Below, in pieces: positions 42,806 to 52,612 of a DNA stretch of 64,000 bases (position 1 is its first letter; each line of letters starts with the position of its first letter). The notes below the pieces were generated by a model that ran no database searches, was not told the origin of the DNA, and was given only the letters and a program-made list of their open reading frames with translations. The DNA comes from an uncultured Kordiimonas sp. (GTDB lineage: Bacteria; Pseudomonadota; Alphaproteobacteria; Sphingomonadales; Kordiimonadaceae): positions 806,001 to 870,000 of the forward strand of contig CANLMI010000001.1 of assembly GCA_947492375.1 (NCBI GenBank), given 5' to 3'. The position numbers were made by a program, and so were the translations under genes.

Positions 42806-44235
42806 AGTGCACGCCTCCCCACAAACCTACATAGAACCAACAGTAAAACCACCCAAAATACCAATTTCATCAACGACATAGAGGCATTTTCTATCCTATT
42901 ATTCGCAGGCAAAGACGAAAAATCAAATTCATCAAGAACTTTCCAATTCTCTGCGCTCACCCGTGTTCGTTTTTCCGCCTCAGGATTACTACTTCGATTA
43001 GCGTCATCAGCGAAGGTAAGTTTTTCAGCATGAACCCTATTAAGCGATTGCACAAAATCAAACCGCAGTGCTTCCGTTTCACGCAAAAACCTATGATGTG
43101 TTTCAAGGTCAACACCAGCAACTTTCATTGAAAATTCTCTTATGCCTAAAACAGGCGATAACCATCCAAAATATCGCGCTATGTTGGCTTGTGCCACTTC
43201 AACTTGCATACGTTCTTCAGCAAACTTGTTTAAAATATCCGTTAGGTTTGCTTCAGCAGCACCAGCAACAACCCCTCTAAAGTTAACAGGTAAGTCTTCG
43301 ACCTTATCGACATTATATTGTTGAAGCATATTCGCACGTAGCGCCGTAAAAGCGGGGTCAGCGGCGTTATGACCGTCGCCAACTTTACTGACCGCTTCAA
43401 TAACAGCAAAATCAGTTTCAATTTTACCCGGCGCATCCACAAGCGATACAGCCGCATTACTGGAAATACGCGGTATAAGTATTGCCACAACTACCCACGC
43501 AGCGAGCAACGCCCCCAAACTTGCACTCGGGGTTCGCATCATCGTTGATGCAAGCACAATACCTATGCACCAAATCAGCAAATAAAGAGCATATCCAACC
43601 ATGAAAAGGCTAGCAGAAACAAAAGGTTCGCCGTCAAGGGTCGCAAATATAATGGCAACGAATAACGGCACTATCATCAAGCCTGCAACACCAACAAGAG
43701 CATAGCCCTTCCCTATCATAATTTTTAATGGTGTCATTCCCTGAGCGATCAATTGATCAAAGGTTCTGGCCTCTCGCTCGCGCGTAATAACATTATAGCC
43801 AATCAGCACTAATAATAAGGGCGCTAATGTTTGAAGCAAAAGTGCAGGTGTTAGCGCGCCAAATATCGCCAGTTCTGAACTAGCTTGCCGGTCTGCAAAC
43901 ATCGCACTATTCTGGCGGTGCCCCTCAAGAAAAATCGAATCACCTGTATACGCATCAATACCAGGGTCAATGATACCAAGCGGCGGCGGTGTTCTAAAGG
44001 CATAGTGGCCATAATGAACCATCCTGTGAGGGTGTCGGTTTGGTTGGCTAAAGAACGCTTCTTCTGCCTCTGACTGAAGGTGGGCACGCTCGTGCGCTGC
44101 GTCAGTCATTTGCTTGGCTGTCAATATCGATGAGCCCGCGATTAAAATAAGGCCGACAAGCATCACTGATGTTGCAAGTTTTGAGCGCCACCAATATCGC
44201 CATTCATCTTTTGCAATCATTTTCGTAATTGTCAT
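42802..44235 (-). CDS. DUF3526-type ABC permease, first subunit
   Basis: 477 residues. An N-terminal helix (LATSVMLVGLILIAGSSIL) is followed by a periplasmic loop with His-rich NRHPHRMVHYGHYAF, five helices (about 150-285), a long soluble stretch and a final helix near the C-terminus. Related in layout to the next permease. Overlaps both the ATPase gene and the other permease gene by four bases. Confidence 0.82.
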   Translation of the reverse strand: MTITKMIAKDEWRYWWRSKLATSVMLVGLILIAGSSILTAKQMTDAAHERAHLQSEAEEAFFSQPNRHPHRMVHYGHYAFRTPPPLGIIDPGIDAYTGDSIFLEGHRQNSAMFADRQASSELAIFGALTPALLLQTLAPLLLVLIGYNVITREREARTFDQLIAQGMTPLKIMIGKGYALVGVAGLMIVPLFVAIIFATLDGEPFVSASLFMVGYALYLLIWCIGIVLASTMMRTPSASLGALLAAWVVVAILIPRISSNAAVSLVDAPGKIETDFAVIEAVSKVGDGHNAADPAFTALRANMLQQYNVDKVEDLPVNFRGVVAGAAEANLTDILNKFAEERMQVEVAQANIARYFGWLSPVLGIREFSMKVAGVDLETHHRFLRETEALRFDFVQSLNRVHAEKLTFADDANRSSNPEAEKRTRVSAENWKVLDEFDFSSLPANNRIENASMSLMKLVFWVVLLLVLCRFVGRRAL

Positions 44236-44954
44236 GAGGCTGCCCTTTCCGCGAATGCTGCATGGACAGTTTCCGTATCAATTTTTCCGCCCTCGTCTGC
44301 CTCAAAAGAGCCGACCAAAGCACCCCGGCGCAGCAGAGCAATCCGGTGTGCAACCTGACAGGCGCCGTAAACATCATGAGTTACCATCACTATCGTCGTG
44401 CCAGCCGCCGCAAGGCTTGTGATCAACTGATTAAATTCATCGATAGCAACAGGGTCCAAGCCAGAGGTTGGCTCATCAAGAAATAAAACGGGCGTTTCAC
44501 GCAAGAGCGCAAGCGCAATAGCCGTTTTCTGACGCATGCCTTTTGAATAGCGCTCCATATTTTGGTTATGGGCCTCTTTCTGCAAAGAGACACGGTCAAG
44601 CGCTTGTACGATTTCATTGCTGCTTTTCTTTATGCCTGCAAGCGATAAAAAATACTCAATGTTTTCAATCGCGGTCAGATGCCCATACAAGGTTGCGGCC
44701 TCAGGCAAATATGCGACTTTAGACCTCACGGAAGCAACATCACTATGAACAGCTTTTCCAAAGAGTATTGCCTCACCAGATTGCGGTGGCAAAAGCCCTA
44801 AAAATGTGTGGAGAGTTGTGGATTTCCCGGCGCCGTTTCCACCCAAAAGTGCAAAAACTTCACCTTTTCGAACCTCGAAATTGATATCAGAGAGAACAGG
44901 CGTTTGCCCCCTCATAACCGATAGATTACGTGCTTCAACAACTATATTTGACAT
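44232..44954 (-). CDS. ABC transporter ATPase (DUF3526 exporter)
   Basis: 240 residues. Walker A is GGNGAGKST (about 38-46), signature YSKGMRQK, Walker B VLFLDEPTSGLDP and H-loop VTHD. The YSKGMRQ signature is typical of ABC-2/CcmA-like exporters. It is the first gene of the three-gene minus-strand unit with the two DUF3526-type permeases. Confidence 0.92.
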   Translation of the reverse strand: MSNIVVEARNLSVMRGQTPVLSDINFEVRKGEVFALLGGNGAGKSTTLHTFLGLLPPQSGEAILFGKAVHSDVASVRSKVAYLPEAATLYGHLTAIENIEYFLSLAGIKKSSNEIVQALDRVSLQKEAHNQNMERYSKGMRQKTAIALALLRETPVLFLDEPTSGLDPVAIDEFNQLITSLAAAGTTIVMVTHDVYGACQVAHRIALLRRGALVGSFEADEGGKIDTETVHAAFAERAAS

Positions 44955-45025
44955 TTTGCACTCCCAAAAAACTTAACAGAAATAACTCATTAACATGCAT
45001 GCGGATAAAATCATGATTGAGACAC

Positions 45026-46186
45026 CTAAAAATAACTAAGCCACGGCTTGTTTCGTTTTTCCCGGTGCTTGAAAGCAGAAAAGGATTTTGCCAACGGATA
45101 ATGTAAAACTATAAGCAAAACAGTTCCCAGCCAAATCCAGCCAACACTATCAAGGCCAAAGCGTTCACCGTGCGTTGCCCCAAACGCAAGGAACAAAATC
45201 CAATAAGCAGCAAGAAGAACATAAAGGTGTACGACATAGATAAACATCGGTGCCGAACCAAAATACCGCAATGCTTCTAATACCACATTGGGCTTTTGCA
45301 CTTTGTCGAACCATGCCAAACAAATCAGGCCAAAACCAAGCGTCAAAAGAATATAATCAAGCGACGGCGGATATTTGGTGAAATTGATGAAAGCCATCAG
45401 TGTTTCAATGGCCGTTTCTTGCGCCGACCAGGGTAATGTTTCACCGTAAATATTAAAGCCACGTAAAACCAGAAGAGCAGCCAAACATACTATGCCAGTA
45501 ACAGTCAGAATTCTTTGACGTTTCGCAGCCTCAAACCCACGGGCAAATAATGGCCCTGCAAAATACCCAAGTAAAATCACACCAAACCACGGCAGCATTG
45601 GATATGACAGGCTAATATTAAGCGGGCCTATTTTACCAAGAGAGCCATAATCATGAAGAATGGTCCAAGGGATATAAGCCCAATCACCAGGTTCGAACTG
45701 CAATGGCTCAAGAAAATTATGACCCGCTACAATTACAAAACCAAGAGCACCTATAAACCAATAGTTCAAACGACTAACAACCGATAGAGCAATCAGGCAT
45801 AGCCCAATTGCCCACAAGACTTGAAGAAACAGGAAATTGGGAAAACTATCAGCCCAGACCAAATAATAAAAAACGATCTCGATCAAGATAATGACAAAAC
45901 CACGTTTCAAGAGAAACCCGGAAGGAGAACGATAGGTGCTCTCCGTCGGGTGGGCATAAAGCCAAGCGCCCATCCCTGCCAGAAAAATGAAAATCGGTGC
46001 GCAAAAATGCGTGAGAATTCGTGTAAAGAATAAATCCGGTTCAATAGCATCATTGATCGGATCGCCAGTGCGCACATGCATATAAAAGCGTTCACGCACA
46101 TGATCCAGCATCATTAACATAATGACTAACCCTCGCATAACATCAATAGATGAAATGCGAGGTACGCCATTCTTTACATCACTCAT
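45026..46186 (-). CDS. HGSNAT/DUF1624-type membrane acyltransferase
   Basis: About 386 residues with some ten hydrophobic helices. The N-terminal motif RISSIDVMRGLVIMLMMLDHVR contains the conserved R-G and D-H of the heparan-alpha-glucosaminide N-acetyltransferase-like family; it is given here only in part as DVMRGLVIMLMMLDHVR. Bacterial members are thought to acylate surface or periplasmic molecules. It lies just downstream of the TonB-receptor gene on the same strand, with 34 bases between, so both are likely co-transcribed. Confidence 0.85.
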   Translation of the reverse strand: MSDVKNGVPRISSIDVMRGLVIMLMMLDHVRERFYMHVRTGDPINDAIEPDLFFTRILTHFCAPIFIFLAGMGAWLYAHPTESTYRSPSGFLLKRGFVIILIEIVFYYLVWADSFPNFLFLQVLWAIGLCLIALSVVSRLNYWFIGALGFVIVAGHNFLEPLQFEPGDWAYIPWTILHDYGSLGKIGPLNISLSYPMLPWFGVILLGYFAGPLFARGFEAAKRQRILTVTGIVCLAALLVLRGFNIYGETLPWSAQETAIETLMAFINFTKYPPSLDYILLTLGFGLICLAWFDKVQKPNVVLEALRYFGSAPMFIYVVHLYVLLAAYWILFLAFGATHGERFGLDSVGWIWLGTVLLIVLHYPLAKSFSAFKHREKRNKPWLSYF

Positions 46187-46220
46187 AACCTTCACTCCCC
46201 TGACAGAACAGTCGTACCGA

Positions 46221-48413
46221 TCAGAATGCGTACGAAGCTGTCACACGGAAGCGGCGTGGTGCACCAGGCTCTACCCAAACATCGGCAAACGAGTTCGTAT
46301 AGAAGGTTTCGTTGAAGATATTGTCGACATCCAAACGGATCGCTAAACCTTCAATAGGCTCAATCTGAGCAAAAGCACGAAACGTTACAAAGTCAGGTAA
46401 TACAAAATCAAACCCGGTAAATCCGAGGCGTTCACCAGTATATAACATACCACCCCCTACTTGAACTGGCACTTCACCAAGCTCAAATGCTTTACTACCT
46501 TGAACGTTTATTTGGTGATCTGGCGAGTTAATCAATGGATCACCCGCTTCGATCCGCGCGCCAAAATCTGCGTCCGGGTTGCTGTTTCTGAACTCAGCGT
46601 CAGTGTACGCATAAGATAACCAAAAGTTAATGCCATTATCGAAGAATAAACTGGCATCAAATTCAATTCCGCGGCTGCGTGCTTCGCCTGCTGTGAAAGA
46701 GAAAAAGCCTGCTGCCATTGCTTCCGGACGGTCATCATTAACAAGAATATTGCTCTGATCTACCTGAAAAGCAGTTAAAGTTACGATACCGGAAACGTTA
46801 TCAAAATAAGCACTTAAGTCAGCTTTAAAACCAAACTCGGCAGACTCTGTGATATTTGGATCGAACTGGTTTCCTTCAAAATCTGAACCTGTTTGTTGAC
46901 GAAACCCTTCACCGTAAGTGGCATAAATACTAAAGCCATCATCAACGGCATAAACAGCACCAACTTGCGGTGAAAAACGAGTGTCAGATGACGTGACTGT
47001 CGTTGTCGGCGAAGCACGAAGGTTCGTAAGGTCCTGTTCAAAATCATCAAAACGTCCACCAACACGGATTTGCAAACGCTCGGTAAGGTCAATTTGATCT
47101 TGGAAATAAATACCATAACCAGTCAACTCTTCTTCACGGTCTGTATTAGGGCCCGGAGTGGGAATTGGAAACTGTCCGTAAACCGGATTGAAGACATCGA
47201 GGAGCAAATATGTTGCAGGGTCAAGGTCTGCAACAGTAGCACCTGCCGGAATGCTTGGCGGGCGGAAACGCAGAATGAAAAGACTGTTATCAAAACGGTC
47301 ATAGTCTGCCCCGAATAAAAGCCGGTGGCGCAGCGAGCCTGTTTCGAATTCACCGGCGAGTTCAGCACGGGCAACAAAATATTCAGAATCAAAATCCCTG
47401 AATCGGAAAAACCGCGATACGGTCTGTCCATCAAGGAAAAAAGTCTGTCGCCCACCAAAGTTATTTTCAGATGCATTACCTTCTAGTGAGGTCTCACGGT
47501 ATCCAACCCCAGTAAGTAAGCTCCAGTTATCATTAAAGTTATGTTGAACTTCCAATTGGTGGCCAACCACTTCAGTTTCAATAGGTCCATCACCCGGCTC
47601 ACCCGTAAATGTTCTGCGCGGTGAAAAACCAAACTCTTCTGAAAATACAACACCCCGATCAAATGGAATTTCCTGATACGTATATTCTAACTCATATGTA
47701 AGGCTTGTATCTTCTGTCAAATTCCATGTAACAGACGGGTAGAAACCAACCCGCTCGGTTTCAACAGTTTCCCGGAAACTATCTGAATCCTCATAGAAAC
47801 CAACCAGACGTACGCCGATATCATCATCCGCGCCAAAGCTGGTTTGCACGTCACCTTCAAAACGAACCTGATCCCAACTTCCGTATGTTGCACGTACTTC
47901 GCCGCGTGTCTCAAATTGAGGGCGTTTAGTTACAAGGTTAACTGTTCCCCCCGGCTCTCCGCGGCCGAATAACGCTGAACGAGGCCCTTTCAAGACTTCG
48001 ACAGACTCGATACCAACAAGGTCTCGTGGTCCACCAAATCCGCGGCCTGCATTAAAGCCATTTACCAAAAACCCGCTCGGTAAATTGATATCACCAGAAA
48101 AGCCACGGATAGAGAAACTATTCCAAAGGCCACCAAAATTATTTTGCCGAGCAACAGATGCCGATAGATCGAGTGCATCATTTAAATTTAATGCCCCAAC
48201 CTCGCGCAGGAATTCGAAATCCAATTTTTGATTGGAGGCTGGATCTTCCAGGAAATCGAAATTGCCTTGATAGGCACGACGGTCCCCTGTCACAAATATT
48301 TCTTCAATAGTTTCTGTATTGGCGTCAGTGTCGGCCTCAGTTGTCTGGGCCATAGCAAAGGTTGAAAGCGCTATATGGCTTGTTGCCGTCGCGAGTAGAA
48401 TGTTCCGTTTCAT
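46221..48413 (-). CDS. TonB-dependent (siderophore-type) outer-membrane receptor
   Basis: 730 residues. It has a signal peptide (SHIALSTFAMAQ), a plug domain (LNLNDALDLSASVARQNN, then SVEVLKGPRSALFGRGEPGG) and a 22-strand-type barrel ending in ...ASYAF with the expected terminal Phe. LYGRGEPGGTVNLV-like plug motifs are typical of ferric-siderophore receptors. A Fur-like box 35 bp upstream supports iron control. The ligand cannot be assigned. Confidence 0.92.
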   Translation of the reverse strand: MKRNILLATATSHIALSTFAMAQTTEADTDANTETIEEIFVTGDRRAYQGNFDFLEDPASNQKLDFEFLREVGALNLNDALDLSASVARQNNFGGLWNSFSIRGFSGDINLPSGFLVNGFNAGRGFGGPRDLVGIESVEVLKGPRSALFGRGEPGGTVNLVTKRPQFETRGEVRATYGSWDQVRFEGDVQTSFGADDDIGVRLVGFYEDSDSFRETVETERVGFYPSVTWNLTEDTSLTYELEYTYQEIPFDRGVVFSEEFGFSPRRTFTGEPGDGPIETEVVGHQLEVQHNFNDNWSLLTGVGYRETSLEGNASENNFGGRQTFFLDGQTVSRFFRFRDFDSEYFVARAELAGEFETGSLRHRLLFGADYDRFDNSLFILRFRPPSIPAGATVADLDPATYLLLDVFNPVYGQFPIPTPGPNTDREEELTGYGIYFQDQIDLTERLQIRVGGRFDDFEQDLTNLRASPTTTVTSSDTRFSPQVGAVYAVDDGFSIYATYGEGFRQQTGSDFEGNQFDPNITESAEFGFKADLSAYFDNVSGIVTLTAFQVDQSNILVNDDRPEAMAAGFFSFTAGEARSRGIEFDASLFFDNGINFWLSYAYTDAEFRNSNPDADFGARIEAGDPLINSPDHQINVQGSKAFELGEVPVQVGGGMLYTGERLGFTGFDFVLPDFVTFRAFAQIEPIEGLAIRLDVDNIFNETFYTNSFADVWVEPGAPRRFRVTASYAF

Positions 48414-48447
48414 CAGTTTCCCTCATCTTTATATCAAAACTGAAATT

Positions 48448-48466
48448 AATAATGATTTGCATTATC
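48448..48466. promoter_or_regulatory. Fur-like box upstream of the TonB receptor
   Basis: AATAATGATTTGCATTATC agrees at 15 of 19 positions with the classical 19-bp Fur box and lies 35 bp before the receptor start. Confidence 0.65.
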
Positions 48467-48664
48467 AAAAAATATACTAAATGAAAATAGATATTTTCCG
48501 ATTTTATGCTGTCCCCCTAATTCTCTTGCGACTGACCTATGCTGTGTCGATTTTTTGGCCGTTACACGGCACAAATCGCAACTCACAGATTCATGAACAA
48601 AATTAGGTTCATCAACACCTTACCATCGGGTAAATGTGAAAATGTCTTATTCGATATGGTATGT

Positions 48665-48958
48665 TTAGTGGAGTGGTGGAGCTCGTGCAGCTCTGCGAAC
48701 TGCATTGATTGTGTAGTTCGCATTGTCAGTTTTACGATCAAAAATTACCGTGTACTGAAAAGCTTTCAGTGATAATATTTCATCCGTATCAACATCATCT
48801 ATGTGAGAAATAAAACTACAGATCGTGCATTCATGATTAAGACTGGGTTCGTCAACATCGTGGTAATGATGCGCAGCGAAAAGTACAGTCGTCACAAACA
48901 ATGCAACAATCCACGCCTTTTTCAACAAAGCACTTTTATATGGCTCTACTTTGATCAC
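48665..48958 (-). CDS. Small membrane-anchored HxCxxC/RAPP protein A
   Basis: 97 residues. An N-terminal helix (WIVALFVTTVLFAAHHYHD) precedes HECTICSF and a C-terminus ending ARAPPLH. The H-x-C-x-x-C plus terminal RAPP layout recurs in the gene at 49222 and recalls DUF2946-like proteins of metal-related loci. The Cys/His cluster could bind zinc or copper. It is not in an operon. Function unknown. Confidence 0.7.
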   Translation of the reverse strand: MIKVEPYKSALLKKAWIVALFVTTVLFAAHHYHDVDEPSLNHECTICSFISHIDDVDTDEILSLKAFQYTVIFDRKTDNANYTINAVRRAARAPPLH

Positions 48959-49221
48959 GGAAACGTTATTATATCACAAAAATAAATAGGACAAGCATTT
49001 AATAAACTATCGAACAAAATAATATTTATCCGTTAATTGAACTTCGCTACAAATTTATCCTGAAAAGTCACACACAATACCTTTCTTTTAAAGCGCCTTA
49101 CAAAAGTTTCAGTAATTTCAAACTGCTTTCGATATGCTATATAGTTACTTTTTGATTGAACTCGGCCATTCATTGTGATTGTATTTACGTTAATTGATAC
49201 TAGCATTATTGGTTCAAAGAC

Positions 49222-49527
49222 ATGATATCGAAAGCGACACATTTAGGCAGAATAAGAGCACCGTTTTATACGGTACTATTCGCTTGGCTGGCGCTGCAAT
49301 CATTGAGTTTTATACATGCTGACGAAATTGACCACCATGATCAAACGGCGCACGATTGCATAATTTGTACGCATAGTTTCTTGGACGGCGAACTGAATTC
49401 ACTCCCTAGCCACATGGTATCTGAACGTTTCGAACTTCATGAAACGTCTCTTTCAGTCCATACATATTCTTTACCGACAGGGTTGTTAACGCTCTCTGTT
49501 AACAGCCGAGCCCCTCCTTTTCTATAA
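49222..49527 (+). CDS. Small membrane-anchored HxCxxC/RAPP protein B
   Basis: 101 residues. A hydrophobic N-terminal segment (FYTVLFAWLALQSLSF) precedes a His/Asp-rich stretch (DEIDHHDQTAHD) and CIICTHSF, ending in SRAPPFL. It has the same architecture as protein A on the opposite strand with little other identity. A metal-binding or metal-delivery role next to the Fur/Zur-type regulator is plausible. Confidence 0.7.
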   Translation: MISKATHLGRIRAPFYTVLFAWLALQSLSFIHADEIDHHDQTAHDCIICTHSFLDGELNSLPSHMVSERFELHETSLSVHTYSLPTGLLTLSVNSRAPPFL

Positions 49528-49717
49528 GTCTTTGCTTCTCGTGAACTTAACACTGACGCTTATGAACGGCTGCTTATCAGTTGCCTAAATCATAATAATC
49601 ATTGTCAGTGTTTGTGATGAACGTTCCCATGCAGATACCAACAGCTTGATAGAAAATGCCCCGGCATTCTGGCTTTTACCTATTTGCTAATTACGGACGC
49701 TGTAGAAAGGTTTAAAA

Positions 49718-50179
49718 ATGTCGGCATCAATGGCAGAGCCAATAACTGCTTACACCCCAAATATTTTTCTTAACAACGCCTCCATGCCAAAACTAACAGG
49801 CAACGAGACAATCATATATTACGCTTTAGATAGCTTCAACCGCGCTACAAAGGCATATGAACTACTTGATCATCTCAGGCCCGCTGGCATCAATGCAATT
49901 CCAACTGTGTACCGCGCATTAAATGGTCTTATGAAAAAAGGATTAGTGCGCTACATTACCACCACACAAACATATATAACACTGTCAGAAGTCTGTATCG
50001 AAGACGATGAAGAACGCATATTTTTTGTCTGTAGCAATTGCTCGCATGTTAGTACCGTAGAAGCAGATGACGTTGTAGATGAATTACAGGCAAATGCAAA
50101 AGCAACTGGCTTTACAATACGAGCTAAAAACATGGAAATCATTGGCCTTTGCCCTGTATGCAAAGCGAAGAAAACCTAA
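49718..50179 (+). CDS. Fur-family regulator (Zur-like)
   Basis: 153 residues. The winged-helix part (AYELLDHLRPAGINAIPTVYRALNGLMKKGLV) fits Fur-family DNA-binding domains; the dimerisation domain has the CSNC and CPVC pairs of the structural zinc site. The C-terminal CPVC and the neighbouring metal-transport genes favour a zinc-sensing Zur over Fur, but this is inferred. It may be co-transcribed with PhoX, which starts 14 bases after its stop. Confidence 0.88.
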   Translation: MSASMAEPITAYTPNIFLNNASMPKLTGNETIIYYALDSFNRATKAYELLDHLRPAGINAIPTVYRALNGLMKKGLVRYITTTQTYITLSEVCIEDDEERIFFVCSNCSHVSTVEADDVVDELQANAKATGFTIRAKNMEIIGLCPVCKAKKT

Positions 50180-50193
50180 AGCGAGATAATTTA

Positions 50194-51546
50194 ATGCAGC
50201 TCAATCGAAGACATTTTTCCCTTCTTGCAACGGCTTTTGCTTTTGGCGGCCTTTCTGCCTGCCAACAAAAGGCCGCGGTGGCTTCGCCAAAAACTGTCAA
50301 GGGATACGGTGAATTAATACCAGACCCAAACGGCTTATTGGATTTACCACAAGGGTTTAGTTATAGAATTATTTCTCAGTATGGGGAGGTAATGAGCGAT
50401 GGATACCAAGTTCCTGACCATGCTGACGGTATGGGCTGCATACCTCTTTCCGACACCAAGGTCGCTCTTATCAGAAACCATGAGCTTGCTGTACGAAACC
50501 TGAAAAAAGGCCCTCAGAGCGACGCTGCTCCCACTATCCAAAACGCCTTTGATTATACAAAAAATAATGGTGACGCCCTCCCCGGCGGTACATCAACGCT
50601 TATCTACAACCTTGAAACAGAAACACTTGAAAAACAGTTTCTAAGCCTGATTGGGACAATTCGGAACTGCGCTGGCGGCATAACCCCGTGGGGAAGCTGG
50701 CTCACCTGTGAAGAAGATGTCACCCGGGCTGGTGAAGGCGTTGACCGTGATCACGACTGGGTATTTGAAGTACCTGCATCCGCAGATGAATTAATCGACC
50801 CCGTTCCCTTAAAAGGGCTGGGGCGGTTCAATCATGAAGCTACTTGCATAGACCCGAACACAGGCATTGTTTACTTAACAGAAGACCGAAACGATAGCCT
50901 GTTCTATCGTTTTATACCAAATACCCCCGGCAAGCTTGCTGGTGGTGGAAAACTGGAGGCATTAGCTTTCGCTGATGCGGCAATGGGAACAGACAGCCGT
51001 AACTGGGATACTATAAGCTGGAACACTGGTGATTGGCGCAGCGCAAGATGGATTGAACTAGACAACACTGACAGCCCCGAAGATGACCTGCGTATCAGAG
51101 GCCATGCGGACGGCGCCGTTATATTTGCCCGCGGCGAAGGTATTCACTGGGGCGATAACGAACTTTATTTTTGCTGTACATCTGGCGGTGCTGCAAAGCT
51201 TGGCCAGATCATGCGGTATCAACCAGATTCTGATGGTGGGAAGTTACAGCTTTTTCTGGAATCAACTGACCCTTCCCTCTTTAATTTTGGTGATAATTTA
51301 ACTGTTGGTCCAAACAATCATTTATTTGTATGCGAAGACCAATACACAGACACAACAATAAACCATATTCGCGGTGTTACGACGGAGGGGGCCTTATACG
51401 ACTTGGCTCGCATTCGCATTCAAACAGAACCAGCAGGTGCCTGTTTTTCGCCGGATGGCTCTGTTCTTTTTGTCAACCTTTACAGCCCAGCGAAAACACT
51501 TGCAATCAAAGGGCCATGGACCCATGTTTCGGAGCAGTTAATATGA
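50194..51546 (+). CDS. PhoX-family (DUF839) phosphatase
   Basis: About 450 residues. The N-terminus has a Tat-like signal (NRRHFSLLATAFAFGGLSAC), perhaps lipidated at the Cys. Motifs ALIRNHE, GITPWGSWLTCEE and RFNHEATCIDP and the Ca/Fe-ligand acidic residues fit PhoX-type alkaline phosphatases, which are secreted folded. ATG 50194 is chosen for the signal. The end overlaps the MerC start. A phosphatase inside a metal-uptake operon is unexpected. Confidence 0.87.
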   Translation: MQLNRRHFSLLATAFAFGGLSACQQKAAVASPKTVKGYGELIPDPNGLLDLPQGFSYRIISQYGEVMSDGYQVPDHADGMGCIPLSDTKVALIRNHELAVRNLKKGPQSDAAPTIQNAFDYTKNNGDALPGGTSTLIYNLETETLEKQFLSLIGTIRNCAGGITPWGSWLTCEEDVTRAGEGVDRDHDWVFEVPASADELIDPVPLKGLGRFNHEATCIDPNTGIVYLTEDRNDSLFYRFIPNTPGKLAGGGKLEALAFADAAMGTDSRNWDTISWNTGDWRSARWIELDNTDSPEDDLRIRGHADGAVIFARGEGIHWGDNELYFCCTSGGAAKLGQIMRYQPDSDGGKLQLFLESTDPSLFNFGDNLTVGPNNHLFVCEDQYTDTTINHIRGVTTEGALYDLARIRIQTEPAGACFSPDGSVLFVNLYSPAKTLAIKGPWTHVSEQLI

Positions 51547-51941
51547 ACCTGACAAATACCAATCATTTCCCATTTATTTTTGATAAACTTGGCGTATTAA
51601 CAGCCGGTGGGTGTATTATTCATTGCCTTTTAATTCCATTCCTTTTGTTGGTTACACCAGGATTGGTCGCCGAAGTTTTCGAGAATGAGGCAATCCATAT
51701 ATTGCTGGCTTCATTCGCTCTTTTCTTTATTTCTGTTGCCGTTGCACGCGGATACCAGCATCACAAATCACTCATTCCGCTTATTATTGGTAGCGCTGGA
51801 TTGACTTTAATCTGGGGGTCACTATTAGTTGAAGATCCACATTGGTTAGAGCGCACACTCACCAGTGTTGGTGCTTTATCAACAGCCGCAGCCCATATCC
51901 TTAATCACAGGTTTGCGCGTCACAAGAGACTTCAACGTTGA
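51543..51941 (+). CDS. MerC-domain membrane protein
   Basis: 132 residues with four hydrophobic helices. GGCIIHCLLIPF supplies the Cys-x-x-x-Cys-type metal motif (C-I-I-H-C) in the first helix, typical of MerC-like proteins. Overlaps PhoX and the following ATPase by four bases each. In this setting it is more likely a zinc or other metal transporter or accessory than a mercury-resistance protein, as no other mer gene is present. Confidence 0.82.
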   Translation: MNLTNTNHFPFIFDKLGVLTAGGCIIHCLLIPFLLLVTPGLVAEVFENEAIHILLASFALFFISVAVARGYQHHKSLIPLIIGSAGLTLIWGSLLVEDPHWLERTLTSVGALSTAAAHILNHRFARHKRLQR

Positions 51942-52612
51942 CCCGAGAAAACGACGCTAACCCGATAATAAAAGTTTCCGACCTCCGTCACAGTTACGGC
52001 GCAAGAGAGATATTGTCTATTTCAGACTGGGAACTCACACATAGTGAAAACCAGCTATTACTGGGGCCGTCAGGAAGTGGTAAAACAACGTTTCTGTCAA
52101 TTTTAACAGGGCTTTTAAAACCAACAAGCGGTAATATTTCATTCCATATTAACAATGAATTTAATTTGACTACTGAAATGGTTGGCAAACATATCGCATC
52201 AATATTTGGTATCGTCTTTCAGGATCATCATCTTATTAGCAGCCTCACACTCGAAGAAAACCTCAGGCTTGCTCAGCAGTTATCCAAGCGCAAACCAGAC
52301 ACTGAATGGGCTGATCATTTACTGAATATTCTTGGGCTTTATTCGCGGCGTAAGGATAAACCAACACTTCTTAGTCGGGGTGAAATTCAACGCGCGGCAA
52401 TCGCGCGTGCAGCGTCAACAAAGCCAGCTATTATAATCGCAGACGAACCAACATCAGCTCTTGATGATGCCAACTGCAATCAGGTTATGTCGCTACTGGA
52501 AAGCCTTTCAAATGAGGCAGGCTCGACAATGCTTGTTGCAAGCCATGACAAACGCATTACACCCTATTTCAAAAAAGCACTTGAGCTACAATCACCCGAG
52601 GTACTCTCATGA
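51938..52612 (+). CDS. ABC ATPase, LolD/MacB type
   Basis: 224 residues, TTG start coupled to MerC. Walker A is GPSGSGKTT (about 42-50), Q-loop IVFQDHHLI, signature LSRGEIQRAAIARA, Walker B IIADEPTSALD and H-loop VASHD. The signature LSRGE (not LSGGE) and overall pattern match the LolD/MacB branch. It pairs with the FtsX-type permease that follows. Confidence 0.9.
   Translation: MTRENDANPIIKVSDLRHSYGAREILSISDWELTHSENQLLLGPSGSGKTTFLSILTGLLKPTSGNISFHINNEFNLTTEMVGKHIASIFGIVFQDHHLISSLTLEENLRLAQQLSKRKPDTEWADHLLNILGLYSRRKDKPTLLSRGEIQRAAIARAASTKPAIIIADEPTSALDDANCNQVMSLLESLSNEAGSTMLVASHDKRITPYFKKALELQSPEVLS

Noticed and set aside
48539-48772. 77-codon plus-strand frame between the TonB receptor and the RAPP protein
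   Set aside because: Overlaps the opposing RAPP-protein gene and has no recognisable feature; the competing frame has a motif-bearing product.
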